From: Oleispira antarctica RB-8
Lineage (GTDB): Bacteria > Pseudomonadota > Gammaproteobacteria > Pseudomonadales > Oceanobacteraceae
Assembly: GCA_000967895.1 (NCBI GenBank)
Contig: FO203512.1
Coordinates: forward strand, 3,409,531-3,473,530
Direction: 5' to 3'
Length of the DNA stretch: 64,000 bases
Under the pieces are notes generated by a model. The model searched no databases, was not told the origin of the DNA, and saw only the letters and a list, made by a program, of their open reading frames with translations. Positions 55,022-64,000 of the stretch are shown piece after piece. A program made the translations under genes and the position numbers. Numbering within the stretch: the first letter of the stretch is position 1; every line of letters starts with the position of its first letter.

Positions 55022-58000
55022 TCAAGCCTGTTCACTGCGAATCTGACGGCGCTGTAAGAAATCGCCCAGAATTACATAGAACGCAGGCAGAATTAATAAA
55101 CAAACAAAGGTGGTAAATAAAATCCCGAAGCCTAAGGATACCGCCATTGGAGTAATAAACTGCGCTTGGCGAGAAGTCTCAAATACCATAGGGGCTAAGC
55201 CACCAAACGTTGTGAGCGTCGTCAATAAAATAGGACGAAAACGTCGAACTCCAGCTTCCGTAATCGCATCAACGATCGAAAGACCTTCAGCAACTTTTTT
55301 ATTCGCATAATCCACAAGAATCAAACTATCGTTCACCACCACACCCGCTAACGCAACGATACCCATAATACTCATAACCGATAAATCTTCGCCTAAAATT
55401 AAATGACCTAAGATTGCCCCCACCGCCCCAAAAGGAATAATGGCCATCACCAAAATCGGCTGACTGTAACTCTTAAAAGGAATCGCCAATAAACTATAAA
55501 TTAGCAATAACGAAAAAGCGCCGTACACCATTAAGCTGTCTAAGGTATCTTGCGTATCGGCCTGCCGACCACGAAAGCCCATCTCAATATCCGGATATTG
55601 TTCCTGCAGCTGAGGGAATATATCCTCCCTCAAAACCGACATAACACCAGGAATCATTTTTCTAGGTTCGACCTCACCGGTAATCGTAATAATGCGATTA
55701 CCATCACGGCGACGAATCTGAGACGGTGACACCTCTTTATTCAAATAAGAGATATCTGCTAAAGGCACATAACCACCCGCGGGCGTTCGAATTAATAAGT
55801 TATTAATATCCGTGCCGTACATGCGCTCTTCTAATGGCAAACGCACCAAGGCTGTCACTTCATTACTATCTCGCTGCTGCCGTAACGCACGTGCACCATA
55901 CAAAGCATTACGCACTTGGCCAGAGACACTGCTCGCATTCAACCCTAAACTGCGACCCGCTGCATTTAATTCAATTTCCCATTGCGGTTTACCATTGGTA
56001 TAACTACTCGCAAGATCGACGACACCCGATAATGTCGACATTTCGCTCATAAGCGCTTCACTTAACGCCAACGATTCTGCGTTATTTGATCCTCTTAATT
56101 CAATGGTTAAGCCAGCGCCTCCAGAAGGACCACCCCCTCGCTCAGCATCAAATGTTAAGCTACGAATGCCTGGAATTTCTCCAATCGCATCACGCCACAG
56201 CCCAACAACGTCATTAGCATTCAGCGGCCGTACTTCTGTTGGGACTAAGCGCGCTTCAATTTCGATGCTTGAATCAGTAATATCCCCTTCAATACTCAAG
56301 ACCAAAGGCGTTCCTTGCGCTTCAATAGGATCGGTCACTTCACGCAGTTTTTCTTCTACATACTCGCGTACTTTTTTCGCTTCACTAAAAGGAGCGTTAG
56401 CCGCAAGCTCGACTTTAGCAACAACATACTCACCTTCCAAACGAGGGAACATGCTGAATCCCATACGGCCGCTCATTGGATACGATAAAACAACCATCGC
56501 AATCGCAAGCGAAACCGCTAATACCAAGCTCGGTGTCTTTAAACACTTATTCAAAATAGGCTTATAGGTTAAATGAATAAAATCATGTAATTTCTTATCA
56601 GCCGGTTTTTGAATTGAATTCATAAAGCGCGCAAAGCGTCCCGGTGTATTTCTTTCTAATGACGCCAAATGTGTCGGTAGAATAAATAGGGCTTCAACCC
56701 AAGAAATTAAGAAACAGCAGATCACAACAATGGGAATAGCCAAGAATAACTTACCCATCATACCGGGTAGCGCAAGCAAGGGGAGAAAGGCCACTACGTT
56801 GGTTAAAATAGCAAAGGCGAGCGGTACAGAAACTTCTCGCGCACCAATAATCGCGGCATCTAAAAAGGGAATGCCTTTTTGCATGTGCTCATAAATATTT
56901 TCTCCCGCGATAATCGCATCATCTACAACAATCCCCAGAGCAATAATAAAAGCGAACATCGATATCATGTTGATCGACACATCAAACAAAGGCAGTAAAA
57001 GTAATGATCCTAAGAAGGCCGTTGGAATACCCATCGTGACCCAAAAGGCTAAACGATATTCCAAGAATACACTCAACAAACACAAAACAAGAAGCAGCCC
57101 AATGGTCGCATTCTTTAACAATAGCCCCACACGCTGCTGATACGTTTCGCCGTCGTCATCAGTAACAATGATCTCAATGCCCATTGGCAGCTTATCGCGA
57201 ATAGTATCGAGTTTTTCATACATTGCGCCCACAACAGTTGTTGGTGTTTGATCTTCCGCGCGATATATTTTCAGCTGAATCGCCGACTTTCCATTATAGG
57301 TTACCGAGCGATTAGAATCAGAAAAACCCTCTTTGATCGTAGCAACATCTGACAACTGAACAAGAATGCCCGATGCATCATGACGTAATACAATGTCTCT
57401 AAACTGATGCGCCCAGTAACGTCTATCATTGAGTGTTACTAAAATCTCTCCACCTTCTGTACGCACGCTACCAGCCGATTGTTCAATGGCATTATTGCCA
57501 ATAATATTCGCAACCTCTGCTAAACTCAGATCGTAACGCTGTAAATTCGCTTGACTGATTTCAATATGAATTTCTTCGCTTGGTGTGCCCCTCAGATCAA
57601 TTTTTGAAATTTCATCTGCCGTTAAAAGCTGATCCTTTACCTGCTCAGATAAACGCTTTAATTCTAATAAAGATACATCACCAAAAATCGCTAACGTCGC
57701 GACATCAATCGACCGACTGGCCAATTTAATTACCGGTTTTTCCGTTTCAATAGGAAAGGTAGTTATACGACTGACGGCCTGCTCAATATCCTGATAAGCT
57801 TTTTGTCGATTAACCCCATTAACCAATTCTAATACGACGGTTGCACTGCTCGAATCCGCAATAGAGATCACATCTTTAATACCATCAAGCGATGCGACCT
57901 CGTTTTCAATAGGCAGTATAATCGCTTGTTCTATTTCAGCCGGTGTCGCTCCGGCATACGCGACATTAACCACAACGGTATCGGCTTCATAACTTGGAAT

Positions 58001-58132
58001 AAATTCTTTTTTAATCGTTAGCGACATAATAAAACCGCCAATGATTAATAACGCCATAAATAAATTCGGTGCGATACCGTGGCGCGCCATCCAAGCTACT
58101 GGGCCACGATGCAAGCTAGGTTCTCGGTTCAT
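55022..58132 (-). CDS. RND efflux pump, inner-membrane transporter
   Basis: 1036 residues, AcrB superfamily with 12 TM helices. TM1 and the start of the first porter domain: GGFIMSLTIKKEFIPSYEADTVVVNVAYAGATPAEIEQAI. Proton relay: LGIVVDDAIIAGENIYEHMQKG. Late motif: GIVALAGVVVNDSLILVDYAN. Third gene of an operon with an outer-membrane factor and adaptor; its ATG overlaps the adaptor stop. A Fur box precedes the operon, which points to an iron-linked export role such as siderophore or metal stress. It is clearly different from the pump at 46824. Confidence 0.95.
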   Translation of the reverse strand: MNREPSLHRGPVAWMARHGIAPNLFMALLIIGGFIMSLTIKKEFIPSYEADTVVVNVAYAGATPAEIEQAIILPIENEVASLDGIKDVISIADSSSATVVLELVNGVNRQKAYQDIEQAVSRITTFPIETEKPVIKLASRSIDVATLAIFGDVSLLELKRLSEQVKDQLLTADEISKIDLRGTPSEEIHIEISQANLQRYDLSLAEVANIIGNNAIEQSAGSVRTEGGEILVTLNDRRYWAHQFRDIVLRHDASGILVQLSDVATIKEGFSDSNRSVTYNGKSAIQLKIYRAEDQTPTTVVGAMYEKLDTIRDKLPMGIEIIVTDDDGETYQQRVGLLLKNATIGLLLVLCLLSVFLEYRLAFWVTMGIPTAFLGSLLLLPLFDVSINMISMFAFIIALGIVVDDAIIAGENIYEHMQKGIPFLDAAIIGAREVSVPLAFAILTNVVAFLPLLALPGMMGKLFLAIPIVVICCFLISWVEALFILPTHLASLERNTPGRFARFMNSIQKPADKKLHDFIHLTYKPILNKCLKTPSLVLAVSLAIAMVVLSYPMSGRMGFSMFPRLEGEYVVAKVELAANAPFSEAKKVREYVEEKLREVTDPIEAQGTPLVLSIEGDITDSSIEIEARLVPTEVRPLNANDVVGLWRDAIGEIPGIRSLTFDAERGGGPSGGAGLTIELRGSNNAESLALSEALMSEMSTLSGVVDLASSYTNGKPQWEIELNAAGRSLGLNASSVSGQVRNALYGARALRQQRDSNEVTALVRLPLEERMYGTDINNLLIRTPAGGYVPLADISYLNKEVSPSQIRRRDGNRIITITGEVEPRKMIPGVMSVLREDIFPQLQEQYPDIEMGFRGRQADTQDTLDSLMVYGAFSLLLIYSLLAIPFKSYSQPILVMAIIPFGAVGAILGHLILGEDLSVMSIMGIVALAGVVVNDSLILVDYANKKVAEGLSIVDAITEAGVRRFRPILLTTLTTFGGLAPMVFETSRQAQFITPMAVSLGFGILFTTFVCLLILPAFYVILGDFLQRRQIRSEQA

Positions 58133-59274
58133 TATTTGTCCTGCCCGCGTTTAGCTGAAATACGAACCTGAGTGCCTTCTGTAACCACACCTAGACTGCT
58201 ATTAAGCAGACTATCACCTTCTAGAAATCCACTTTCGATCCAAGATTTCTCGCGACTTTGATAGAGAATTTTAGGCGTGCGTTTATACAACTTTTTGTCG
58301 TTCACAACCCAAACCTTGCCATCATCTTTAATGTATTTATTCTCAACCACATAAGCATCAGCAATTGTTTTGGCAAACAATAGACTATCGACATAACTGC
58401 CGATTAATAAAACGTTGCTATCAGGATTTTTAATAGAGATCAGTATCTTTGCTTGGCGATCCGTTGCATCCACTTCGATCAAAGCATGAAGAACGTCTGC
58501 TTCACGCTGATGATCACCCGAAGTAATAATCACAGGTTTGGTAGCATCTAGAATGGCCAAAAAATCTTGCGGCACCTTTACTTGCAGCCAAAACTCATCC
58601 GTCGATACCAAATCAAACAGCATGCTGCCCATATTGACCTGGCTGCCATTATTAATACTGCGAGAGACAATTTGGCCATTAAAAGGCATTCGAATATCGG
58701 TACGATCAAGCTGCAATTGTGCTAACGCTAGATTAGCCTGTGCGGTTTTTAATCCTGCCATTGCGGCGGCTATTTGAGGCTTTCTTAAAACCAGGTCATT
58801 ATTCTTGAGTGACGAATTCAGCTGGCTCTTTGCTAACTCATATTCTTCTTTGGCTAATTGACCTTGGCCTTTTTCTAAATCCAACGTCGCTTGTGCTTGA
58901 ATAACCGCCGCCTGCTGTTGCTGTACTTGTAAGCGATAATCTTGCTTTTCAATGGTCGCTATTTTTTGATTCTTTACTAACGTCGCACCAGGAATGGCAT
59001 CTTGTTCAACCTGGAAGATTCGCCCTGCTACCTGAGCACTTAATTGTACTCGCTGAGCCGCAGACACTTCTCCGCCGCCTAACCATTCAGGGCGTAATGT
59101 CATGCGTTTAAGCTCAGTTGTTTCGACCAAGCGCACTTGCTTTACTTCTTCACCGCGTTGAGGTTTAGGTGCCGTTTTATAAATTATTGTCGCCATCCCC
59201 CCACCGATTAACAAAATACCCATTAACAGAGCAGCCTTTCGAAAACCACTATTAGAATCGCTACTATGAGTCAT
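58132..59274 (-). CDS. RND efflux periplasmic adaptor
   Basis: 380 residues from ATG 59274, which has GGGAGTGA upstream; the frame is open to 59322 but overlaps the outer-membrane factor. An N-terminal membrane anchor (RKAALLMGILLIGGGMATII) is followed by lipoyl halves around LSAQVAGRIFQVEQDAIPGATLVKNQKIATIEKQDYRLQ and LDRTDIRMPFNGQIVSRSINNGSQVN, with a coiled hairpin between. The start overlaps the outer-membrane-factor stop by 11 bases and the stop overlaps the pump start. Confidence 0.93.
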   Translation of the reverse strand: MTHSSDSNSGFRKAALLMGILLIGGGMATIIYKTAPKPQRGEEVKQVRLVETTELKRMTLRPEWLGGGEVSAAQRVQLSAQVAGRIFQVEQDAIPGATLVKNQKIATIEKQDYRLQVQQQQAAVIQAQATLDLEKGQGQLAKEEYELAKSQLNSSLKNNDLVLRKPQIAAAMAGLKTAQANLALAQLQLDRTDIRMPFNGQIVSRSINNGSQVNMGSMLFDLVSTDEFWLQVKVPQDFLAILDATKPVIITSGDHQREADVLHALIEVDATDRQAKILISIKNPDSNVLLIGSYVDSLLFAKTIADAYVVENKYIKDDGKVWVVNDKKLYKRTPKILYQSREKSWIESGFLEGDSLLNSSLGVVTEGTQVRISAKRGQDK

Positions 59275-60685
59275 GCTCGTCACTCCCATTATCAATGACG
59301 TTATTTTCACTAAATCGACCATGACTCAATGATGTTAATAATTGAATCCGATATCTCAATTGCTGATATTCAGCGGCTAATACTTGACGCTCAAGCTTCA
59401 AAACATCTTGCTGATTATTCAACAAAGACAAAAAATCTCCAGCCCCATTTTGATAACGCTGATTTAAATATTCTTGTGTTTTATTCGCCAGCTGCAATTG
59501 CATCGCTAAGCTTGTCGACAAATAAAACTGCTGTGATTCATTAATCAAGGCTTGTTCTATTTCCTGCATAGCCGTGAGTAAGACTTGTTGATAGTTAGCG
59601 ATTGCTTCTTCAACAACCGCCTGATTACGGCGAACCTCTGCCCGTAAATTATCGCCATCAATAAGCGGCACGGTCAAACCGGCAATCAAATTAGCCATCC
59701 AGTTATTTAAGATATCACTCGGTTTATCCACAGCACTGACATAAGAAGCAGACAAGGTAAATCTAGGGTAACGATTAGATTGCGCAACATTTAAACCGGC
59801 TTGTGCGGCTATGATTTGAGAATAAGCTTGTTTAACATCAGGACGCTGCTGTAACGACTCGCTGCTTACCTGTGAAATGGGCTGAGTAAAATGAGGAATT
59901 TGATATTCTGTATTTTCCCTATCGAAAGGGGCTTCCGTTTCAATTCTCCCCTTTCCGAGCCAAAGGGCTAATTGCTGCTGATAAATAGCTTGTGCGGTTT
60001 CACTGCGAATAATGTCACTGTTAATCGATTCTAATAACTGCTCTTGCTGCCACATATCAGACGCATTAACCTTGCCTCTTAAATAGCGACCTCGAACAAC
60101 CTCTAAAGCATTTTTATTGCGTGCTTGCTGACGCTTCAATAATACTAATTGCTGTTGTTCTTGTAATACACCGTACCAAGCAATCGCTAGCTGGCTAACG
60201 ATCGTATTAGTTTGAATATTTTTAGCGGCACGGCTGGCATTCAACTGCTGCAATGCTTGCTCATCTAAACTGGCAATACGTCCCCAAAAATCCAATTCGT
60301 AGCTCGCATTTAAACCCAACTGCCACTGATCTTGAGTCGTGCCATTTTGCTGCAAACCATCTTGCCATTGGCGAGACTTCTGAGCGGTGAGCTGCACATC
60401 AGGAATTTTGCCACCGCTGGCTTGATCCCAGCGAGACTGACTTTGCCTAACTCTCGCGAGGGAAGCTTGTAGACTGTAGTTATTTTTCAGCGCTTGTGTG
60501 ATCAGCGTATTTAGCTGGGGATCAGAAAAATCTAACCACCACTGCCCTGAGACGTCAGTATCGATTATATCCTCTGATGAATCAAAAGCGGGACTCAACG
60601 CAAGTTCTGGAATTATTGGTTTAGTACCAGCACAAGCCGTCAATAAAAACACAAGAGTTAAAGTAAAAGGCAAGCGCACTGGCAT
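59264..60685 (-). CDS. Outer-membrane factor lipoprotein (TolC/NodT type)
   Basis: About 474 residues. The start could be ATG 60685 or GTG 60679; AAGGA abuts the ATG but is well spaced for the GTG. The lipobox is LLTACAG. Two OEP repeats of long helices are visible: LNTLITQALKNNYSLQASLARVRQSQSRWDQ and RPDVKQAYSQIIAAQAGLNVAQSNRYPRFTLSASY. It forms the outer-membrane duct of the pump. First gene of the operon; the Fur box ends seven bases upstream of the ATG. Confidence 0.93.
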   Translation of the reverse strand: MPVRLPFTLTLVFLLTACAGTKPIIPELALSPAFDSSEDIIDTDVSGQWWLDFSDPQLNTLITQALKNNYSLQASLARVRQSQSRWDQASGGKIPDVQLTAQKSRQWQDGLQQNGTTQDQWQLGLNASYELDFWGRIASLDEQALQQLNASRAAKNIQTNTIVSQLAIAWYGVLQEQQQLVLLKRQQARNKNALEVVRGRYLRGKVNASDMWQQEQLLESINSDIIRSETAQAIYQQQLALWLGKGRIETEAPFDRENTEYQIPHFTQPISQVSSESLQQRPDVKQAYSQIIAAQAGLNVAQSNRYPRFTLSASYVSAVDKPSDILNNWMANLIAGLTVPLIDGDNLRAEVRRNQAVVEEAIANYQQVLLTAMQEIEQALINESQQFYLSTSLAMQLQLANKTQEYLNQRYQNGAGDFLSLLNNQQDVLKLERQVLAAEYQQLRYRIQLLTSLSHGRFSENNVIDNGSDEHDS

Positions 60686-60691
60686 TTCCTT

Positions 60692-60710
60692 GGTAATGAT
60701 TATTATTATC
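60692..60710 (-). promoter_or_regulatory. Fur box upstream of efflux operon
   Basis: The minus strand reads GATAATAATAATCATTACC, 17 of 19 matches to GATAATGATAATCATTATC. It lies 6-24 bp before the outer-membrane-factor ATG, where bound Fur would block the promoter or ribosome region. Confidence 0.75.
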
Positions 60711-60820
60711 AACTTGCATTATGCAATGACAATAAATTCTAAGATACTGTTTTTACCAAAACTGAATGCTATTGACGTTTACTGACAATATTGAAATCAA
60801 TTCGATAAGACGTACCAACA

Positions 60821-60861
60821 AAAACAATAAAGGCCATGCGAAACGTCCACATAGCCTTTAT
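60821..60861 (-). terminator. Terminator of barrel/LolA-like/MMPL unit
   Basis: On the minus strand ATAAAGGCTATG pairs with CATGGCCTTTAT (12 bp, one G-U), followed by TGTTTTTG. Confidence 0.7.
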
Positions 60862-60956
60862 GATTTTCACCCTTGAGAATGAATTAATCAATAATCGTGA
60901 TTTATTAATAACACTGATTCAATCAATAAGTGCTATCAATCAATTAATAAGTACGA

Positions 60957-62210
60957 TCAATAATAATAGTTCAAACTCAATTGCACGTAGTCATCACGCT
61001 TAAACTGATAGCTCACATTTTCATCATCGTCTGACATCAGCAAGAAAACATCAACATTCAACTTTAAACCTTCGTTAATACGTGTCGCAAACTCCATTAC
61101 AAAGCTTTGCGTGCCAGCACTATCAAGGTCTTGGCTTATTCCTGCTAAGACCTCGCTAGAAGCAGCATCATTAAATGCAATACGACTGCCTAAAAAAACA
61201 TCATTCTGGCCAATGGCAATACTTCCATTTTCACGAGAATCGTATTGATACTCAGCAAGAACACCCCAATCCCAATTCGTTTCGAAGGGTCCATAGAAAG
61301 TATATTCAAAACCGCCCGTTGCCGCGGTGTAATTTTCTACACCAAAATCACGTTGAGTTAATGTCCCTAACTGATCAAAGTCGTTTTTAACCGAATCGTC
61401 ATAAGTGCGGTATATCGCTTCAAACTTCCACAACCAAGAATCTAGCGTCGCTTGCAGATCAATTCCTAACTGATTAATTTGCGCATAGAATGGCACTAGC
61501 TCACCAGAAGTACGGGCTGGGGCAAATATTGGATCACGACTGGTGCCGTTAAACCAAGAAAAGCCTACATCATAATCATCAATGGTATGATTCCAACGTA
61601 GCGCATAATCAACATGGGCATCTTCTTCGCCCGCTTGATATTGTGCATTATCAATGTCCATCGATAACTCGGTTCTAAAACGCCCTTCGTCACCTGGAAA
61701 AGTACGCTCACGAAATCCCGGTAAAACAAACCCTGTCACCGTCCCCCAATCACGAATAAAACTAAGCTTAACCATCGGCTGACCTAGCTTATCTTCGCCA
61801 TCAGGCGCTTCAACGAAATCGGTCTGATTAATAATATCAACAAGATGCTGAGATTCAGCAACACCCCAATAGACCTTAGAGATACCTGCGGTTACTTCCC
61901 AGTCATCCCCGTAGGTCATCCAAGATAACTCTCGAATATCACCATGGGTTCGTTCATCATCAGCACTATCAATTCGCACATAAGGTTTGAATACAATCGT
62001 TTGTTCGCCATCGGCTAACGACCACACCATTTCGGGCTCGGCAGTTAAACCTAATTGACGATCAGCTTGCTCGTTATTAGCGTTATTGAACTGACCTTCT
62101 TCAAAATGCTCACGCCACTCTAAACCGACATAACCACTTAGTTCAAAATCAGCCGCATGCGTTAGGTTGGCACTCAGCAGTGCACTGGCTATTAATAATT
62201 GTTTATTCAT
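60957..62210 (-). CDS. Outer-membrane beta-barrel protein, lipid-export cluster
   Basis: 417 residues with signal peptide cleaved after THA (~19). The mature chain is acidic and strand-rich: ELSGYVGLEWREHFEEGQF, WEVTAGISKVYWGVAESQHLVDIINQTDF, FVMEFATRINEGLKLNVDVF, ending YVQLSLNYYY. This is a porin-like barrel often found beside MMPL exporters and LolA-like proteins. Its ATG overlaps the stop of the LolA-like gene (TAATG). Its role in transport is inferred from context. Confidence 0.82.
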   Translation of the reverse strand: MNKQLLIASALLSANLTHAADFELSGYVGLEWREHFEEGQFNNANNEQADRQLGLTAEPEMVWSLADGEQTIVFKPYVRIDSADDERTHGDIRELSWMTYGDDWEVTAGISKVYWGVAESQHLVDIINQTDFVEAPDGEDKLGQPMVKLSFIRDWGTVTGFVLPGFRERTFPGDEGRFRTELSMDIDNAQYQAGEEDAHVDYALRWNHTIDDYDVGFSWFNGTSRDPIFAPARTSGELVPFYAQINQLGIDLQATLDSWLWKFEAIYRTYDDSVKNDFDQLGTLTQRDFGVENYTAATGGFEYTFYGPFETNWDWGVLAEYQYDSRENGSIAIGQNDVFLGSRIAFNDAASSEVLAGISQDLDSAGTQSFVMEFATRINEGLKLNVDVFLLMSDDDENVSYQFKRDDYVQLSLNYYY

Positions 62211-63025
62211 TAGCGAGCACGCTTCAACGTCGCTTTATTAAAATCAGAATCTTTTAAACCGGTTTTAAATGCTAATGTTATTGTATTCAACTCTGTACTT
62301 TTTTTCGTTTGATGGTTAATCATATCCATCTGCATTGGGCGCCAGTATTTATCTAAATACAGCTTGTAATCAGAAAAGGTTAACGTTTTTAATAATGACT
62401 TTTTACGATCATAAAAATTAACTTTCTGACCACGAAAATGCTCTTTATCTAACCAAGCAACCTGACGTGTATAGCCTGAATTTTTATCAGTCGGGATTTG
62501 CTCAACTTTATAACAATCTACGCCATTCACTTTTTCTTCTGCTAAAAACTTAAAAGTGTACTTTCCAATTTCAAACGAGCTTAAATCTTCATAAGCAAAT
62601 TCACTGCCCATAAAAGGACCCGATTTATTACGTGAAGAAATACGTTTTACACGTTTAAGCGCCGGTAAATACAACCATTGATCATCGGACTTATCAATAT
62701 GGGAAAAGTTCAAAAACGCAGTTCCTTTAACATCTTTTGGCATATCAAAAATGGTTAAGCCCTTATCGCCATCATCGCTAATTTCCAAAGACTGCATGCG
62801 CATTTCACGAATACTCTCTTCACCTTGTGCATTACGTAACGTCATCGTGACGGAAGATGATGAATCTCCCCAGCCGATATCACGCGCCTTACGCTCTTTA
62901 GCAATAGCTAAACCTTGCTCTTCTGCAGACAAACCCGATAAGTTAAATTCCGCTTGTGCGCTCATACCCAATATTAATGCAATACTGGTTGCCAATGAGA
63001 TCGCTAAATTTTTAAATGTATTCAC
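62210..63025 (-). CDS. LolA-like outer-membrane lipoprotein-sorting family protein
   Basis: 271 residues with signal peptide cleaved after AQA (~25). The mature part begins GLAIAKERKARDIGWGDSSSSVTMTL and contains KGTAFLNFSHIDKSDDQWLYLPALKRVKRISSRNKSGPFMGSEFAYED, the signature of the LolA-like family (PF17131). A lipid-binding half-barrel is expected. It lies between an MMPL exporter and a barrel protein, so it may carry a lipid across the periplasm. The exact cargo is unknown. Confidence 0.88.
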   Translation of the reverse strand: MNTFKNLAISLATSIALILGMSAQAEFNLSGLSAEEQGLAIAKERKARDIGWGDSSSSVTMTLRNAQGEESIREMRMQSLEISDDGDKGLTIFDMPKDVKGTAFLNFSHIDKSDDQWLYLPALKRVKRISSRNKSGPFMGSEFAYEDLSSFEIGKYTFKFLAEEKVNGVDCYKVEQIPTDKNSGYTRQVAWLDKEHFRGQKVNFYDRKKSLLKTLTFSDYKLYLDKYWRPMQMDMINHQTKKSTELNTITLAFKTGLKDSDFNKATLKRAR

Positions 63026-63084
63026 TATAGTGTTCCTTATTTTTATACATAGTCTTTCTGCAATTAGTTTATTCTAAAATCGAT

Positions 63085-64000
63085 TTAGAATTTAGTATTC
63101 GCAAGTTTAGTTTCGCCTTTCATACCATCATTTTCACGTTTATCCGCCAACAATAAAAAAGCGGGCAAGAACAAGAAATCAACAACGAGAGCGACAAATA
63201 TAATAATAGCGGTTGCCATTCCCATATCCGCATTCATACGAAACGCTGAAAACGTTAATAATGAGAAACCTGTGCACAATACCAATGTCGTAATCGCCAT
63301 CGCACGCCCTACGCTAGAAAAAGCATAACGAATGGCTTGTTCAGTATTTTGGCCATCGTTACGAGCTCGCTGATATTTGCTTAAGAAGTGTACGGTATCA
63401 TCAACAATAATACCGAGTGTCATTGAGACAACAATCGACAATCCTAGATTAATTTCACCCGATATTAATGCCCAAATACCAAAACCTACTGCCGCAGGGC
63501 CAATATTAGGAATTAAGCTAATCATACCTAAACGAAATGAACGTAAAGCGAAAATCAGCAACATTGAAATTAAAAACATCGCCGCTGTCATGCTAATAAT
63601 CATACTGTCCATATTTGTCTCACCAATATGAGCAAACATAAGCGTTGGGCTAGAAGCCGCCATACGAATTTGTGGAGCATTGATGGCAAACCAATCCATC
63701 GCTCGCTGCTCTAAGGCAACATATTCTTTACTGCCCAAATTTTTCAATGTACTAACGATACGCGTTGATGATTTATCGATATTCAACTGATTGGTTAAAT
63801 CTAAACCGTAAGGCAAAGACATTTCGTACATTAATAAATATTGAGCCGTTAATTCACGTTCTTTCGGTAAACGATAAAATGTTTCGTCATCGCCATTCAT
63901 ACTTTTATTTAAGCGTTTAAGCGTATCTGAAATCGTCGCAACATGATCAGTTTCTGGCTGTATACGCAACCAATCACTAAAGTCAGAAATGACTTGAGTA
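63085..64000 (-). CDS. MMPL/RND-family exporter, C-terminal part (runs off window)
   Basis: Open from 63085 to the last base, about 304 codons, with no start inside the window; the TTG at 63967-63969 is not a real start because the reading frame continues with matching sequence. It is a paralogue of the exporter at 24366: the ERELTAQYLLMYEMSLPYGLDL, LLIFALRSFRLGMISLIPNI, LGIIVDDTVHFLSKYQRAR and ALVVDFLFLPAFLLL blocks align end to end. The C-terminal half of an exporter with the VDDT relay acids. Terminal tail GMKGETKLANTKF. First gene of a unit with the LolA-like and barrel genes. Confidence 0.9.
   Translation of the reverse strand, partial: TQVISDFSDWLRIQPETDHVATISDTLKRLNKSMNGDDETFYRLPKERELTAQYLLMYEMSLPYGLDLTNQLNIDKSSTRIVSTLKNLGSKEYVALEQRAMDWFAINAPQIRMAASSPTLMFAHIGETNMDSMIISMTAAMFLISMLLIFALRSFRLGMISLIPNIGPAAVGFGIWALISGEINLGLSIVVSMTLGIIVDDTVHFLSKYQRARNDGQNTEQAIRYAFSSVGRAMAITTLVLCTGFSLLTFSAFRMNADMGMATAIIIFVALVVDFLFLPAFLLLADKRENDGMKGETKLANTKF

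Noticed and set aside
60871-60975. ATCAAT-rich repeats near the barrel gene 3' end
   Set aside because: Irregular spacing and AT-rich background; no consistent unit.

Overview
The window looks like chromosomal DNA of a marine-type gammaproteobacterium. Markers are LpoA, YraN and DiaA/GmhA in a row, a YacL-family protein, RsmC, VF530, and a type A RNase P RNA. The moderately AT-rich base composition and this gene set would suit an Oceanospirillales genus such as Oleispira or a relative; that placement is an inference and was not tested. I see no rRNA, tRNA, CRISPR array, prophage or insertion sequence. The only clear gene decay is the remnant of a peptidoglycan-targeting effector at the left edge.

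Layout. 1-600: truncated L,D-transpeptidase-like effector with a periplasmic immunity-like protein. 710-1126: rnpB with promoter and terminator. 1.2-4.5 kb: AraC regulator divergent from a metallo-beta-lactamase-fold hydrolase and a sterol-desaturase-type hydroxylase. 4.6-8.0 kb: M20 peptidase and a SulP transporter. 8.1-14.1 kb: housekeeping block (rsmI, lpoA, yraN, diaA, yacL, moeB-like, prmC). 14.6-20.9 kb: DUF2333 protein, then a TonB-receptor / periplasmic binding protein / hybrid histidine kinase cassette. 21-32 kb: ppa, rsmC, a 45-residue membrane protein, an MFS carrier, an MMPL/RND exporter, nth, gloA, a DUF1289 protein, hyi, glxR, an HDOD protein and an AlkD-like protein.

32.2-44.5 kb is a nitrate assimilation island: nasT and nasS regulators, nrtA-nrtB-nrtC ABC importer, an outer-membrane barrel, a flavoprotein electron-transfer subunit, the nitrate reductase NasA and a siroheme-type methyltransferase. 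Its control DNA is unusually readable. Sigma-54-like promoters precede nasT and nrtA, and a weaker one precedes nasA. NtrC-like GCAC/GTGC sites precede nrtA and nasA. The nrtA leader carries two A1/G4 hexaloop hairpins followed by a terminator, as expected for NasT (ANTAR) antitermination. Dedicated nirB/nirD nitrite reductase genes are absent from the cluster.

44.6-64 kb is envelope transport. It holds a membrane protein of unknown role, an RND pump (adaptor plus pump) behind a 30-bp palindrome, a sensor kinase, and a second SulP transporter whose leader can hide its ribosome site. Then come VF530, a small barrel, a YgjP-like peptidase, and a complete adaptor/pump/outer-membrane-factor operon preceded by a near-perfect Fur box. 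The right edge has a barrel protein, a LolA-like protein and the C-terminal part of an MMPL exporter that is paralogous to the one at 24.4 kb and runs off the window.
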